This document shows positions 50,752-59,669 of a DNA stretch of 64,000 bases, in pieces; the first letter of the stretch is position 1; the number at the start of each line of letters is the position of its first letter. The notes beneath the pieces are model-generated. The model did no database searches. It worked only from the letters and a program-made list of their open reading frames with translations, and was not told the DNA's origin. Origin of the DNA: [Actinomadura] parvosata subsp. kistnae (GTDB lineage: Bacteria > Actinomycetota > Actinomycetes > Streptosporangiales > Streptosporangiaceae); NCBI RefSeq assembly GCF_900323885.1, contig NZ_OOHJ01000018.1, positions 2,033,001-2,097,000 of the forward strand, given 5' to 3'. Both the position numbers and the translations under genes were made by a program.

Positions 50752-50794
50752 GGAACGCGGTTCCGATACCGTTCACGATAAGGAACCGTGTTCC
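50752..50794. promoter_or_regulatory. two GGAAC-N3-GTTCC operators for the divergent TetR
   Basis: GGAAC-GCG-GTTCC at 50752-50764 and GGAAC-CGT-GTTCC at 50782-50794, with identical half sites and 30 bp between centres (about three helical turns). They occupy the control region between the aldo/keto reductase and the tetR gene. Confidence 0.82.
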
Positions 50795-50827
50795 GTTTCG
50801 CAAGTCGAGAGGTGGAGGAAGCGGCGC

Positions 50828-51415
50828 GTGAACGACAGCGACGACGGCAAGGGCCAGGCGGCCCCGCGCAAGCGGGCCGACGCCCGGCGCAACGAGAGGG
50901 CGCTGCTCGATGCCGCCGCGGCGGTCTTCGTGACCTCGGGCGTCGAGGCGCCGATCCGCGACATCGCGGCCAGGGCGGGCGTCGGGGTGGCCACGATCTA
51001 CCGCCACTTCCCGACCCGGGCGGAGCTCATCATCGCCGTCTACCGGCACCAGATCGAGGAGTGCGCCAAGGCCGGGCCCGTCCTGCTGGCGAGCAGCGCG
51101 AGCCCGCACGCCGCGCTCGGGCGGTGGATCAACCTGTTCGTCGACTTCCTGGTCACCAAGCACGGGCTGGCCGCCGTGCTGCAATCGGACGACGCCGGCT
51201 TCCAGCAGCTCCACGGCTACTTCCTCGAACGCCTGCTGCCGGTGTGCGCGGAGTTGGTCGCGGCGGCGGTCGAGGCCGGCGAGATCCTTCCTGACCTGGA
51301 GGCGTACGAGCTCATGCGCGGCGTCGGGAACCTGTGCATCGGCGCGGAGAGCGACCCCCGCTACGACGCCCGCCGCCTCGTCGGCCTCCTGGTGGAGGGG
51401 CTGCGCCGCCGCTAG
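50828..51415 (+). CDS. TetR-family regulator
   Basis: 195 residues from GTG 50828 (GGAGG 9 bp upstream). ERALLDAAAAVFVTSGVEAP and IRDIAARAGVGVATIYRHFP form the helix-turn-helix. It probably controls itself and the aldo/keto reductase-LLM operon through the two palindromes upstream. Its stop lies 13 bp from the end of the convergent next TetR gene. Confidence 0.92.
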   Translation: MNDSDDGKGQAAPRKRADARRNERALLDAAAAVFVTSGVEAPIRDIAARAGVGVATIYRHFPTRAELIIAVYRHQIEECAKAGPVLLASSASPHAALGRWINLFVDFLVTKHGLAAVLQSDDAGFQQLHGYFLERLLPVCAELVAAAVEAGEILPDLEAYELMRGVGNLCIGAESDPRYDARRLVGLLVEGLRRR

Positions 51416-51428
51416 GAAAGCTCCGGAA

Positions 51429-52082
51429 TCACGTTCCGGATCTGGTCAGCTCCTGGAGCTCGGACTCGAAGAACAGCGCGGCGTCGAAGCCCATCCCGGC
51501 GAAGTGGCCGGCCAGCTCCAGTGACAGCACGCCGTGCATGCGCGTCCAGAACGCCAGGGCGCGGCGCAGGACCGGAGCGGGGGCGGGGTGGCCCGCCGCC
51601 CACTCGCGGTGGCTTTCGAGGTGCTCGTCGAACGGCGCCCGCCCATCGCGGAGCTCCAGCGCCGCGCAGGCGTCGAGCAGGACCTGCATGATCTCGTTGG
51701 CGATGAGCGTGACGTCGTCGGGCGCCTGGTAGCCGGGCACTGGCGTGCCGTACATGAGGAAATAGCGCTGCGGGTCCTCCAGCGCCCAGCCGCGCAGGGC
51801 GTGCGCCAGCCCGGCCAGGTCGGCGCCGGAGCCGGCGGCCGCGCGGAAGGTGTCGGCGAGGCTGCGGTAGGCGTCCCTGATGAGCTCGGTGAGCAGGTCG
51901 TCGCGGCCGGCGAAGTACCGGTAGAGCGCGGGGCCGCTCATGCCCATCCGCTTGGCGATCGCGTTGAGTGACAGCGCTGAGGCACCGGCCGAGGCGATCT
52001 GCTCCCACGCGTGCTGCTTGATCTCCGACCGCACCTGCGTGCGGTAGCGCTCGCGCGGAGCCTTCGCACCCGTGTCCGCCAT
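51429..52082 (-). CDS. TetR-family regulator of the quinone oxidoreductase operon
   Basis: 217 residues. DNA-binding domain: IKQHAWEQIASAGASALSLN and AIAKRMGMSGPALYRYFAGR. A TetR_C-like ligand region (WALEDPQRYFLMYGTPVPGY) follows. It is divergent from the oxidoreductase gene at 52213. Two 13-bp inverted sites in the gap are its probable operators. Confidence 0.92.
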   Translation of the reverse strand: MADTGAKAPRERYRTQVRSEIKQHAWEQIASAGASALSLNAIAKRMGMSGPALYRYFAGRDDLLTELIRDAYRSLADTFRAAAGSGADLAGLAHALRGWALEDPQRYFLMYGTPVPGYQAPDDVTLIANEIMQVLLDACAALELRDGRAPFDEHLESHREWAAGHPAPAPVLRRALAFWTRMHGVLSLELAGHFAGMGFDAALFFESELQELTRSGT

Positions 52083-52114
52083 GGGCTCTCACCTCTCAGG
52101 AGCTACATCTTCAA

Positions 52115-52184
52115 GCGTTGGTTAGAAGCTATCACGCTTCCGCTTGACCTCCCGGCTCGTGGCGTTATAAGTTCTAACCAACGC
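52115..52184. promoter_or_regulatory. paired 13-bp inverted operator sites plus promoter
   Basis: GCGTTGGTTAGAA at 52115-52127 and its exact inverse TTCTAACCAACGC at 52172-52184, 44 bp apart. Between them TTGACC, 16 bp, TATAAG is a good promoter toward 52213, with the right-hand site just after the -10. The left-hand site is equally placed near the tetR start. Confidence 0.82.
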
Positions 52185-52212
52185 GAGAGCTTGTAACGCA
52201 ACGGAGGTCGCC

Positions 52213-53241
52213 ATGAAGGAAGGGCTCGTGGAAGTCGTGCTGCCGGGCAAGGTGGAGCCCGACGGGCTGCGGATCCGGCGCGGAGCCGTCCCCACCCCCG
52301 GCGCCGGCCAGGTCCTGATCCGGATGGAGGCCACCGGCGTCTCCTTCGCCGAGCAGCAGATGCGCCGGGGCCGCTACTACGACCAGCCGCCCTACCCGTT
52401 CGTGCCCGGGTACGACCTGGTCGGCACGGTGCTCGCCACCGGCGAGGGCGTCGACCCCGGCCTGGCCGACACCCGCGTGGCCGCGCTGCTCAAGGTCGGC
52501 GCCTGGGCCAGCCACGTGCTCGTCGACGCCGCCGACGTGGTGCCGGTGCCCGGCGGCCTGCGCCCGGCCGAGGCCGAGACCGTGGTCGTCAACGGCATCA
52601 CCGCCTGGCAGATGCTCAACCGCAAGGCCCGGGTGCGCGGCGGGCAGACCATCCTGGTGCACGGCGCCAACGGCGGCGTCGGCTCCGTCCTCGTCCAGCT
52701 CGCCCTGGCAGCCGGCGTGCGGGTCATCGGCACCGCGTCCGCGCGCCACCACGACGCCCTGCGCGAGCGCGGCGTCCTGCCCATCGACTACCGCACCGAG
52801 AACGTCACCGCCCGCGTCCGCGAGCTCGCCCCCGGCGGGGTGGACGCCGTCTTCGACCACGTCGGCGGGCGCGGCGTCGTGGACTCCTGGCGGCTGCTCG
52901 CCCCCGGCGGCACTCTCGTCTCCTACGGCAGCGCCTCCACCCGCGACGACGAGGGCTCCAAGTCGTGGCCCGTGCTCAAGCTGCTCGCCAGGACGTGGCT
53001 GTGGAACGTCCTGCCCAACCGCCGCCACGCCTACTTCTACAACGTCTGGGGCGGCCGGGCCCTGGCCAAGGACCGGTTCCGCGCCCGGCTGCGCGCCGAC
53101 CTCACCCAGGTCTTCGCGGCGCTGCAGCGCGGGGACATCACCGCCCAGATCGCCGCCGAGCTGCCGCTCGCCCGCGTCGCCGACGCCCTGCGGCTGGCCG
53201 AGTCCGGCACCGTCGCCGGGAAAGTCGTCCTGAACCCGTGA
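52213..53241 (+). CDS. zinc-independent quinone oxidoreductase-type MDR enzyme
   Basis: 342 residues, medium-chain dehydrogenase/reductase fold. VLIRMEATGVSFAEQQMRRG, FVPGYDLVGTVLATGEGV, the NADP loop ILVHGANGGVGSVLVQLAL, and VDAVFDHVGGRGVVDSWRLL. Zinc-binding Cys are absent, as in QOR-type enzymes. GGAGG lies 6 bp upstream of ATG 52213. Induced through the TetR at 51429. Downstream SRPBCC gene probably co-transcribed. Confidence 0.9.
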   Translation: MKEGLVEVVLPGKVEPDGLRIRRGAVPTPGAGQVLIRMEATGVSFAEQQMRRGRYYDQPPYPFVPGYDLVGTVLATGEGVDPGLADTRVAALLKVGAWASHVLVDAADVVPVPGGLRPAEAETVVVNGITAWQMLNRKARVRGGQTILVHGANGGVGSVLVQLALAAGVRVIGTASARHHDALRERGVLPIDYRTENVTARVRELAPGGVDAVFDHVGGRGVVDSWRLLAPGGTLVSYGSASTRDDEGSKSWPVLKLLARTWLWNVLPNRRHAYFYNVWGGRALAKDRFRARLRADLTQVFAALQRGDITAQIAAELPLARVADALRLAESGTVAGKVVLNP

Positions 53242-53264
53242 TCAACCACCCCGAGAGGATCCTC

Positions 53265-53879
53265 ATGTCCAGCACCACCGCCGTCACCGGCCTGCTCACC
53301 ACCGGCCTGCTCGCCGCCGGCCTCCTCGTGAGCCCGGCCGCGTCCGCGCAGGCCGTCGCACCCGCCCAGGCCGCCAGCGCCCAGCAGTGCCGGGGCCAGG
53401 GGGTGGATCCCGGTGCCCGAATCCGCTACCAGGCCGATGTCGTGATCAAGGCGCCGCTGAGCAGGGTCTTCAAGCTGCAGACCGACGTCGAGCGCTGGCC
53501 TGAATGGCAGAAGCCAGTCCTGACCGCGAAGCGGCTCGACCACGGCTCCCTGCGCGCGGGCTCGCGGTTCCGCTGGACCACCCCCGCGCCCGCCACGCCC
53601 ACCACCCCGGCCACCACCCTGAAGATCACTTCCACGGTCCAGCAGCTCAAGCGCGACTCCTGCGTCCTGTGGACCGGGCCCGCGATCGGCGAGGGGCTGC
53701 GCATCGACCGAGGGGTCCACCTGTGGACGTTCACCAAGGTCAAGGGCGGTGTTCGCGTCCACACCGAGGAGACCTGGACCGGCGACCAGGTCGAGGCCGA
53801 CATCCCCACCGCCACCCGGGCGCTCGGCGCCGGGCTCGACGCGTGGCTGCGCGACCTGAAGGCCGCCGCCGAAGCCTAA
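53265..53879 (+). CDS. secreted SRPBCC (START-like) protein
   Basis: 204 residues from ATG 53265 (AGAGGA 5 bp upstream). Signal peptide TGLLAAGLLVSPAASAQA. The rest is a polyketide-cyclase/SRPBCC fold: DVVIKAPLSRVFKLQTDVER, WPEWQKPVLTAKRLDHGSLR and VRVHTEETWTGDQVEADIPT. An exported SRPBCC is unusual; most are cytosolic. Lies 23 bp after the oxidoreductase, likely same operon. Overlaps the kinase stop by 4 bp. Confidence 0.82.
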   Translation: MSSTTAVTGLLTTGLLAAGLLVSPAASAQAVAPAQAASAQQCRGQGVDPGARIRYQADVVIKAPLSRVFKLQTDVERWPEWQKPVLTAKRLDHGSLRAGSRFRWTTPAPATPTTPATTLKITSTVQQLKRDSCVLWTGPAIGEGLRIDRGVHLWTFTKVKGGVRVHTEETWTGDQVEADIPTATRALGAGLDAWLRDLKAAAEA

Positions 53880-55639
53880 CCCGCCGGCTTGGAGATCTTC
53901 CCGCCTGCCCGCCAGCCCCGGTAGGTGGTGGTGAAGTCCGACTCGTACGTCCCCGTGCCGCTCACGGGCACCTTCCACGTGAGCGTGAACGTCGTCGGCC
54001 GGTTGTCCCGGTCGATCGTGAGCCGGTAGCTGAAGTACGAGGCGCCGGCGCCGTCGCTCACGTCCGCACCCAGCCACGAGGTCAGCAGCGTCCGCAGCCG
54101 GCCGCCCGCCGCGCTCGCGGGCAGGACCCCGGTGTAGGTGCGGCCCGACTGCTGGAGGTTCGTGGTGTTCAGCACGATCTGCTGGATGATCGACGGGCCC
54201 GCCGTGCCGGCGACCATGAGCGCGTACCAGTCCGCGTCCGCCGGGCGCTGGTCCTCCGGCAGCTCGCCCGAGGCTCCCGGCCGGTCCCGGTAGAACAATC
54301 CGTCCGCGATGACGTAACGGGCGGCCGGCTCCTCGGCGGGGTCGATCCGCATCGAGAAGTCGTCCTCGGTCCTCGCGTCGCCGGCCAGCACGTGGCCGCT
54401 CGCCTTGGCGGCGGCGCTGCTCTGGGTGAAGCCGCCCTCGAAGGTGAAGTCGGCGGTGGGGGTCGTGCTGAGTGACAGGTCGAGCGCGGCGGCCAGGTCC
54501 ACGGCACTGCGCGGAGCCGGGGGCGCGGTCGTGGCGGTCGGGCTCGGCGGCGCGGTCGTGGCGGGCGCTCTCGACGGGGACGCCGAGGCCCGGGAGTCGC
54601 TGGTCTTGGCGTTCGAGGGCAGGTTGAGCAGGATCGCCGCCGTGCATCCGAGGGCCGTCACGGCGGCGGCGACGGGCACGAGCCTGCGCAACAGGCCGCG
54701 GCGCCGCTCGGCCGGGGGCTCCGGCGGCCAGGCGAGGGCGTCGTCCGCGGGCATGGACCAGACGCGGTTCAGGCGGGCGGTCACGTCGGCCGCCGCACTC
54801 CCCGTCCCGACACCGCGCCCGCCCTCCTGGGCGTCCCAAGCGGTGGCGACCGCCGTCAGCACCTCGTGCATCGCCGGGCGTGCGTGCGGTGACTTGGACA
54901 GGGCCCGCTCGACCATGGGCCGCAGCGCCGCCGGCACCGCGCTCGTGTCGACGGCCTCGTTCATGACGCGGTACGCCAGGACCTCCGGACGCCCCGCCCC
55001 GTACGGCATCCGGCCCGTCGCGGCGAAGACGACGACCAGCGCCCAGCCGTACACGTCGGCGGCGGGGCCGGTCGGGCCGCCGAGGTACTCCTCCGGGCTC
55101 ACCCACCCCGGCGAGCCGATCACCAGGCCGGTGCCCGTGAGGGAGGTGCCGTCGAGGGCGCGGGCGATGCCGAAGTCCACGAGCCGCGGGCCCGCCGGCG
55201 ACACCATCACGTTGCCGGCCTTGAGATCCCGGTGCACGACCTCGGCCGCGTGCACGGCGACCAGGGCCTCCGCGAGCCCGGCGGCGAGCCCGAACAGCGC
55301 GTCGCCGGTCAGCGGCCCGCGCTCCCTGACGTGCTCGTCGAGGGTGCGGCCCTCGATGTACTCCGTCGCCAGCCACGGCCGCTCCGCCTCGGCGTCCGCG
55401 GCGAGGATCCGTACGCAGCAGGCACCCCGGACGCGGCGCAGCATCGCCACCTCGCGCCGGAACCGCACCCGGAACTCGGGGTTGGCGGCGTACGTGTCGT
55501 GGATCAGCTTGACCGCGGCCCGCTGCCCGGCGGTGTCCACCCCGGCGTAGACGACGCCCATGCCGCCGGCGCCGAGCCGCCCGACGATCCGGTACGGCCC
55601 CACTGTCGCCGGATCCCGCCGGCGCGGAGGGTTGCTCAC
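53876..55639 (-). CDS. transmembrane Ser/Thr protein kinase
   Basis: 587 residues, GTG start. The PknB-type kinase domain (~14-270) has LGAGGMGVVYAG, AAVKLI (Lys), VVHRDLKAGN, LVDFGIA and SPEEYLGG. One membrane helix (LVPVAAAVTALGCTAAILL) follows, with a Thr/Pro/Ala linker. The ~200-residue outer domain has repeated FxFEGGF/SGHVLAGDAR, YVIADGLFYRD and SYFSYRLTIDRDNRPTTFTL strands, reminiscent of LppX/LprG-like lipid-binding folds. It probably senses an envelope ligand. Confidence 0.92.
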   Translation of the reverse strand: MSNPPRRRDPATVGPYRIVGRLGAGGMGVVYAGVDTAGQRAAVKLIHDTYAANPEFRVRFRREVAMLRRVRGACCVRILAADAEAERPWLATEYIEGRTLDEHVRERGPLTGDALFGLAAGLAEALVAVHAAEVVHRDLKAGNVMVSPAGPRLVDFGIARALDGTSLTGTGLVIGSPGWVSPEEYLGGPTGPAADVYGWALVVVFAATGRMPYGAGRPEVLAYRVMNEAVDTSAVPAALRPMVERALSKSPHARPAMHEVLTAVATAWDAQEGGRGVGTGSAAADVTARLNRVWSMPADDALAWPPEPPAERRRGLLRRLVPVAAAVTALGCTAAILLNLPSNAKTSDSRASASPSRAPATTAPPSPTATTAPPAPRSAVDLAAALDLSLSTTPTADFTFEGGFTQSSAAAKASGHVLAGDARTEDDFSMRIDPAEEPAARYVIADGLFYRDRPGASGELPEDQRPADADWYALMVAGTAGPSIIQQIVLNTTNLQQSGRTYTGVLPASAAGGRLRTLLTSWLGADVSDGAGASYFSYRLTIDRDNRPTTFTLTWKVPVSGTGTYESDFTTTYRGWRAGGKISKPAG

Positions 55640-55692
55640 GAGGCCCCGCTTCGACTGGGTGTCAGTGATCGCCCAGTGATTATGCCAGCCGG

Positions 55693-56439
55693 TCAGGCGT
55701 CGCGGCCGGGCCAGTCGCGATAGCGGATCTCGCCCAGGGTGGCGCCGTCGTCCGGCACCAGCGTGTGCTCGCCCACCTCCGTGCCGAAGTAGCGGGCGTG
55801 CGGGTCGGTGACCACCTCGCGCGGGTCACCCCAGGACGCCAGCGCCGCGCGGAAGAACTCGTCCATGCGGAACCGCTCCGGCCCGGCCACCTCGATCCGC
55901 CCGTTCAGCGGCGGCCCGGCCGCGACCCGGCCGACGGCCCTGGCCACGTCGTCGCCCGCCATGGGCTGGAAGAGGACGGGCGCGATGCGTACCTGGCCGT
56001 CCTGGGTGGACTCGTCGGCGATGCCGCGGACGAACTCGAAGAACTGCGTGGCGTGCACGATCGAGAACGGCAGGCCCGACTTCTCGATCAGCCGCTCCTG
56101 GGCGAGCTTGGCGCGGAAGTAGTCGTTCGTGGGCGTGCGGCGGGTGCCGACCACCGACAGCGCCACGTGGTGGCCGACGCCGGCGGCGGACGCGGCCTCG
56201 ATCACGTTGCGGGTGGAGGTCTCGAAGAACTCCATGACCGCGCCGGCCTCGAAGGACGGCGAGTTCGACACGTCGGCCACGACGTCGGCGCCCGCCAGCG
56301 CCCCGGCCAGCCCCTCCCCGGTCAGGGCGTTCACGCCCGTCCGCGGTGAGGCGGCCACGGCCTCGTGCCCCTGCTCCCCCAGCCAGGAGACCAGCTTCGA
56401 CCCGATCAGGCCGGTCCCCCCGATCACCACGATCTTCAT
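55693..56439 (-). CDS. NAD(P)-binding NmrA/epimerase-like protein
   Basis: 248 residues. Atypical SDR: IVVIGGTGLIGSKLVSWLGE, ADVVADVSNSPSFEAGAVME, HHVALSVVGTRRTPTNDYFR with YFRAK in the position of YxxxK, and FSIVHATQFFEFV. AGGAGG lies 8 bp upstream of ATG 56439. Single gene, substrate unknown. Confidence 0.88.
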   Translation of the reverse strand: MKIVVIGGTGLIGSKLVSWLGEQGHEAVAASPRTGVNALTGEGLAGALAGADVVADVSNSPSFEAGAVMEFFETSTRNVIEAASAAGVGHHVALSVVGTRRTPTNDYFRAKLAQERLIEKSGLPFSIVHATQFFEFVRGIADESTQDGQVRIAPVLFQPMAGDDVARAVGRVAAGPPLNGRIEVAGPERFRMDEFFRAALASWGDPREVVTDPHARYFGTEVGEHTLVPDDGATLGEIRYRDWPGRDA

Positions 56440-56584
56440 GGCGGCACCTCCTCGTCACTACGGAGGCTAGGCACCCCCGAAGCGGAGGAAAAGCGGGTCA
56501 ACGATAGTTTTCCCGACGAGAAGATGGCACCTGACCTGGGTTTACTGCAAGCATTCGCTCAGGTTGACACCGTAGCGTGACCGG

Positions 56585-57934
56585 GTGTCCATCAACCTGG
56601 CAGACCTGAGAGGCGACGGCGGGCCGCGGGCCGGCGTCCTGACGCAGCCACCCCCGCCGGCCGGCAGGCAGACCTGGCTGGACGCGCTGCGCGGCGCGGC
56701 CGTGCTCGCCGTGCTCTTCGAGCACCTGCTCGACCCCCTCTTCCCCGAGGTGCGCGCGGCCGTCAGCCCGCGGTTCGACTTCGGCCAGTACGGCGTCATG
56801 CTGTTCTTCCTGGTCAGCGGCTACGTGGTGCCGGCCTCGCTGGAGCGGCGGGGCAGCGTCACCGGCTTCTGGATCGGCCGCGCGTTCCGCCTCTACCCGC
56901 TGTGGGCGGTCGTGGCGGTCGCCGGGACGGTGTTCGGCCTCGCGCAGGTGTACGCCGGGCTGCCGGACGCGCTGGCCGAGCACCCGGTCACCGCCGGGCT
57001 GGCCCACCTGACCATGCTCCAGGACTTCCTCCAGGTCGTCAGCGTGGTCAACGTGTTCTGGACGCTCTCGTACGAGATGGTGTTCTACCTCCTGGTCACG
57101 GCGCTGTTCGTCGTCGCCCCGCACCGGCCGCGCACCACCGGCGTGCTCGTCGTCGCGATGGCCGGCGTGCTCGCCGGCGGGCTGCTCCCGGCCGGAGCCC
57201 TGTCGCGCGCGCTCGGCGGCGACGCCGCCGTGCTGCTCGCGACCGCCGTGCTGGTGGCCGGGATGGCCGCGATCCTCGGCGGCGCCCATCGTGGACGGGT
57301 GTGCGGCGCGATCGCCGTCGCCGTGCTGGCCGTCGTGCTGCTCGGCTGGAACAGCCGGGTCGGGGCATGGCAGAGCCTGGCCATCGTGGCCACCATGTTC
57401 GCGGGGACGGCGCTCAACCGGCTCGACCACGGGCGGCTCCACCGCGGGGCCCGGTGGGTGGTCGCGATGGTGCCCGTGGTGTGCGTGGTGGCCGCGCTCC
57501 GGTTCGGGCCCGGGTGGGGGATGTCCGAGGAGGAGGCGGTGGCGTTCAGGTGGAGCTGGTCGGCGGCCGTGGTGGCGGCCTGGCTGACCTTCATGGGGTT
57601 CCGGACGCTCCGGCCAGGCTCTTTCCGCGTGCCGCGAGCCGTCCGGCTCAGCCTGCCGCGGCCGGCCGGTTTCCGCGTGCCGCGGCCGGCCGCGCTGCTC
57701 GTGCGGCTCGGGGTGCTCAGCTACTCCGTCTACCTGCTGCATCCGCTCGTCGTGCAGGTGCTGCGGCGGCTGGTGCCGTACCCCGCGCAGGTGCCGCTGA
57801 CCGGGCGGATCGGCCTGTCGCTGGTGGTGGCGTCCGCCGTCGTCGGCGCCGCGACGCTCACCCACCGGTTCGTGGAGCTGCCCGCGCAGGCGCTCGGCCG
57901 CCGCGTCGTGCGCGCGCACGCCCGCCGGGGCTGA
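56585..57934 (+). CDS. acyltransferase-3 family membrane protein
   Basis: 449 residues from GTG 56585. Family motifs: TWLDALRGAAVLAVLFEHLL, FFLVSGYVVPASLERR, FWIGRAFRLYPLW and SYSVYLLHPLVVQVL, ending in FVELPAQALG. It is a clear paralogue of 39346-40527. TAGCGT ends 6 bp before the GTG and there is no RBS, so a leaderless mRNA is likely. Residues near 348-372 carry an internal repeat (FRVPRAVRLSLPRPAG / FRVPRPA). Surface O-acylation is the expected role. Confidence 0.9.
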   Translation: MSINLADLRGDGGPRAGVLTQPPPPAGRQTWLDALRGAAVLAVLFEHLLDPLFPEVRAAVSPRFDFGQYGVMLFFLVSGYVVPASLERRGSVTGFWIGRAFRLYPLWAVVAVAGTVFGLAQVYAGLPDALAEHPVTAGLAHLTMLQDFLQVVSVVNVFWTLSYEMVFYLLVTALFVVAPHRPRTTGVLVVAMAGVLAGGLLPAGALSRALGGDAAVLLATAVLVAGMAAILGGAHRGRVCGAIAVAVLAVVLLGWNSRVGAWQSLAIVATMFAGTALNRLDHGRLHRGARWVVAMVPVVCVVAALRFGPGWGMSEEEAVAFRWSWSAAVVAAWLTFMGFRTLRPGSFRVPRAVRLSLPRPAGFRVPRPAALLVRLGVLSYSVYLLHPLVVQVLRRLVPYPAQVPLTGRIGLSLVVASAVVGAATLTHRFVELPAQALGRRVVRAHARRG

Positions 57935-57937
57935 GGC

Positions 57938-58702
57938 TCACCCCGTCAGGCCGGACGCGGTGGCGACCAGGCCGCCGTCGATGACCAGGTCCTGCCCGTT
58001 GACGTACGACGCCTCGTCCGAGGCGAGGAAGGCGACCGCGGCGGCGACGTCCTCGGCGGTGCCCAGGCGGCCGGCGGGCACCGCGGCGAGCACAGCGGCG
58101 GCGGCTTCGGCGGAGATGTTGTCGTGGAACATCGGGGTCTCGATGTAGCCGGGGCTGACCGAGTTGACCCGGATGCCCCGGGGCGCGAGGTCCGCCGCGA
58201 GCGTGTGCGCCAGGTTGTGCACCGCCGCCTTGGTCGCCGCGTAAACGGAGGCTCCCGGCAGGCCGCGGTGCAGCGTCCACGACGCGTTGATGACGATCGC
58301 GGCGCCGTCCGCGAGCAGCGGCAGCGTCTTGTGGACGGTGAAGAACACCCCCTTGAAGTTGGTGTCCACGATGCGGTCGAACTCGGCCTCGCCCACCTCG
58401 CCGACTGCCCCGAACGAGGCGACGCCCGCGTTGGCGAACACCACGTCCAGCCGCCCGTGCCGGTCGCGGATCGCGGCGGCCAGCGCGTCCAGGTCGTCGA
58501 GGTCGGCCACGTCGGCGCGCACCGCGACCGCGCGGTCACCTCCGTCGAGTTCCTTGAGGGCGGTGTCCAGCCGGGCCTGGTCCCGGCCCGTGATGACCAC
58601 ATGGGCGCCCTCGGCGAGGAACCTGTGGGCAGCGGCCAGGCCCATGCCGCTGGTGCCGCCGGTGATGAGCGCGATCCTGCCGTCGAAACGTGTCTTCGTC
58701 AT
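57938..58702 (-). CDS. short-chain dehydrogenase/reductase
   Basis: 254 residues from ATG 58702. ALITGGTSGMGLAAAHRFLA, VVFANAGVASFG, YAATK (YxxxK) and LVIDGGLVATASG. It follows the MmyB-type regulator gene on the same strand by 44 bp, the usual regulator-target arrangement for this regulator class. Substrate unknown. Confidence 0.92.
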   Translation of the reverse strand: MTKTRFDGRIALITGGTSGMGLAAAHRFLAEGAHVVITGRDQARLDTALKELDGGDRAVAVRADVADLDDLDALAAAIRDRHGRLDVVFANAGVASFGAVGEVGEAEFDRIVDTNFKGVFFTVHKTLPLLADGAAIVINASWTLHRGLPGASVYAATKAAVHNLAHTLAADLAPRGIRVNSVSPGYIETPMFHDNISAEAAAAVLAAVPAGRLGTAEDVAAAVAFLASDEASYVNGQDLVIDGGLVATASGLTG

Positions 58703-58746
58703 GGGGCTCAGCCTGCCGACCGGCCCGCCGGCCATACAGTGCGTGC

Positions 58747-59585
58747 TCAGCCTGGGTCTGCCACCACCACCTTGGCCAACCGGTCCCCGGTGCCGGGCAG
58801 CGGGTTGTACAGCTCCAGGTGCCAGCCCGGCCGGTCGGCCACGGTCAGCGTCGTCATCTCGAAGAACAGCTCCCCCGCCTCGGGGTGCCGCACCGCCTTC
58901 ACCGCCTGGACGGGCGCGCCCACCTCGTGCCGGGCCCAGAGCCGCGCGAACTCCGGGCTCACCGAGCCGAGGTCGGCCACCAGCCGCGCGAACTCCGGAT
59001 CTCCGGGCGCGCGCCCGCGTCGGCGCGGAAGGCGGCCACCACGGCCGGCGCGACCGCGTCCCACTGCACGTGCATCCCCCGGTAGCGGGCGTTCGTGAAG
59101 AACGAGACCAGGCAGTTGTGATCGACGTCGTCGTAGCCGAACACCGCCCGCGTCGCCGCGTTGATCGCCAGCAGGTTCCAGCGGCTGTCGCGCAGGATCG
59201 CCGGGCGCGGCGACCACGCGTCCACCAGGCGCCGCAGCTCCGGGGTGACCTCGCCCGCCGGCGCCTCGCCGGCGGGCGGCGGGTTGAGGCCGGCCAGCAG
59301 GTACAGGTGCGCGCGCTCGGGCCCGGTCAGGCGCAACGCCCGGCCGATCGCGTCGAGCACCTCGGACGAGACGTTGATGTCGCGGCCCTGCTCCAGCCAC
59401 GTGTACCAGGACACGCCCACCCCGGCCAGCACGGCGACCTCCTCGCGGCGCAGCCCCGGCGTCCTGCGCCGGCCCGCGCCCACCATGCCGACGTCGGCGG
59501 GGGTCAGCCGGGCCCGGCAGGCACGGAGGAAGTCGCGAAGCTGCTCGCGGCGGTGCCGCCGCGTCTCAAGGGACTCGCTGGTCAT
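58747..59585 (-). pseudogene. XRE/MmyB-type regulator, frameshifted
   Basis: ATG 59585 begins a full XRE domain (LRDFLRACRARLTPADVG, TPGLRREEVAVLAGVGVSWY) and the MmyB ligand domain to AFRADAGARP. Near 59001-59008 the frame fails and would stop soon after (EIRSSRGWWPTSAR). In the neighbouring frame the family sequence resumes as GDPEFARLVADLG and continues to LAKVVVADPG at 58747. One extra C in a GC-rich run would restore ~280 residues. Either a recent frameshift or a sequencing error. Confidence 0.85.
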
Positions 59586-59669
59586 AGGTCACCGTAACGG
59601 AGCCGGGTTATAGTCGGGACAATTGCCATATCTCGCACTGTCGAGCTTCTGCTGGCGAAGGTGACAGGC

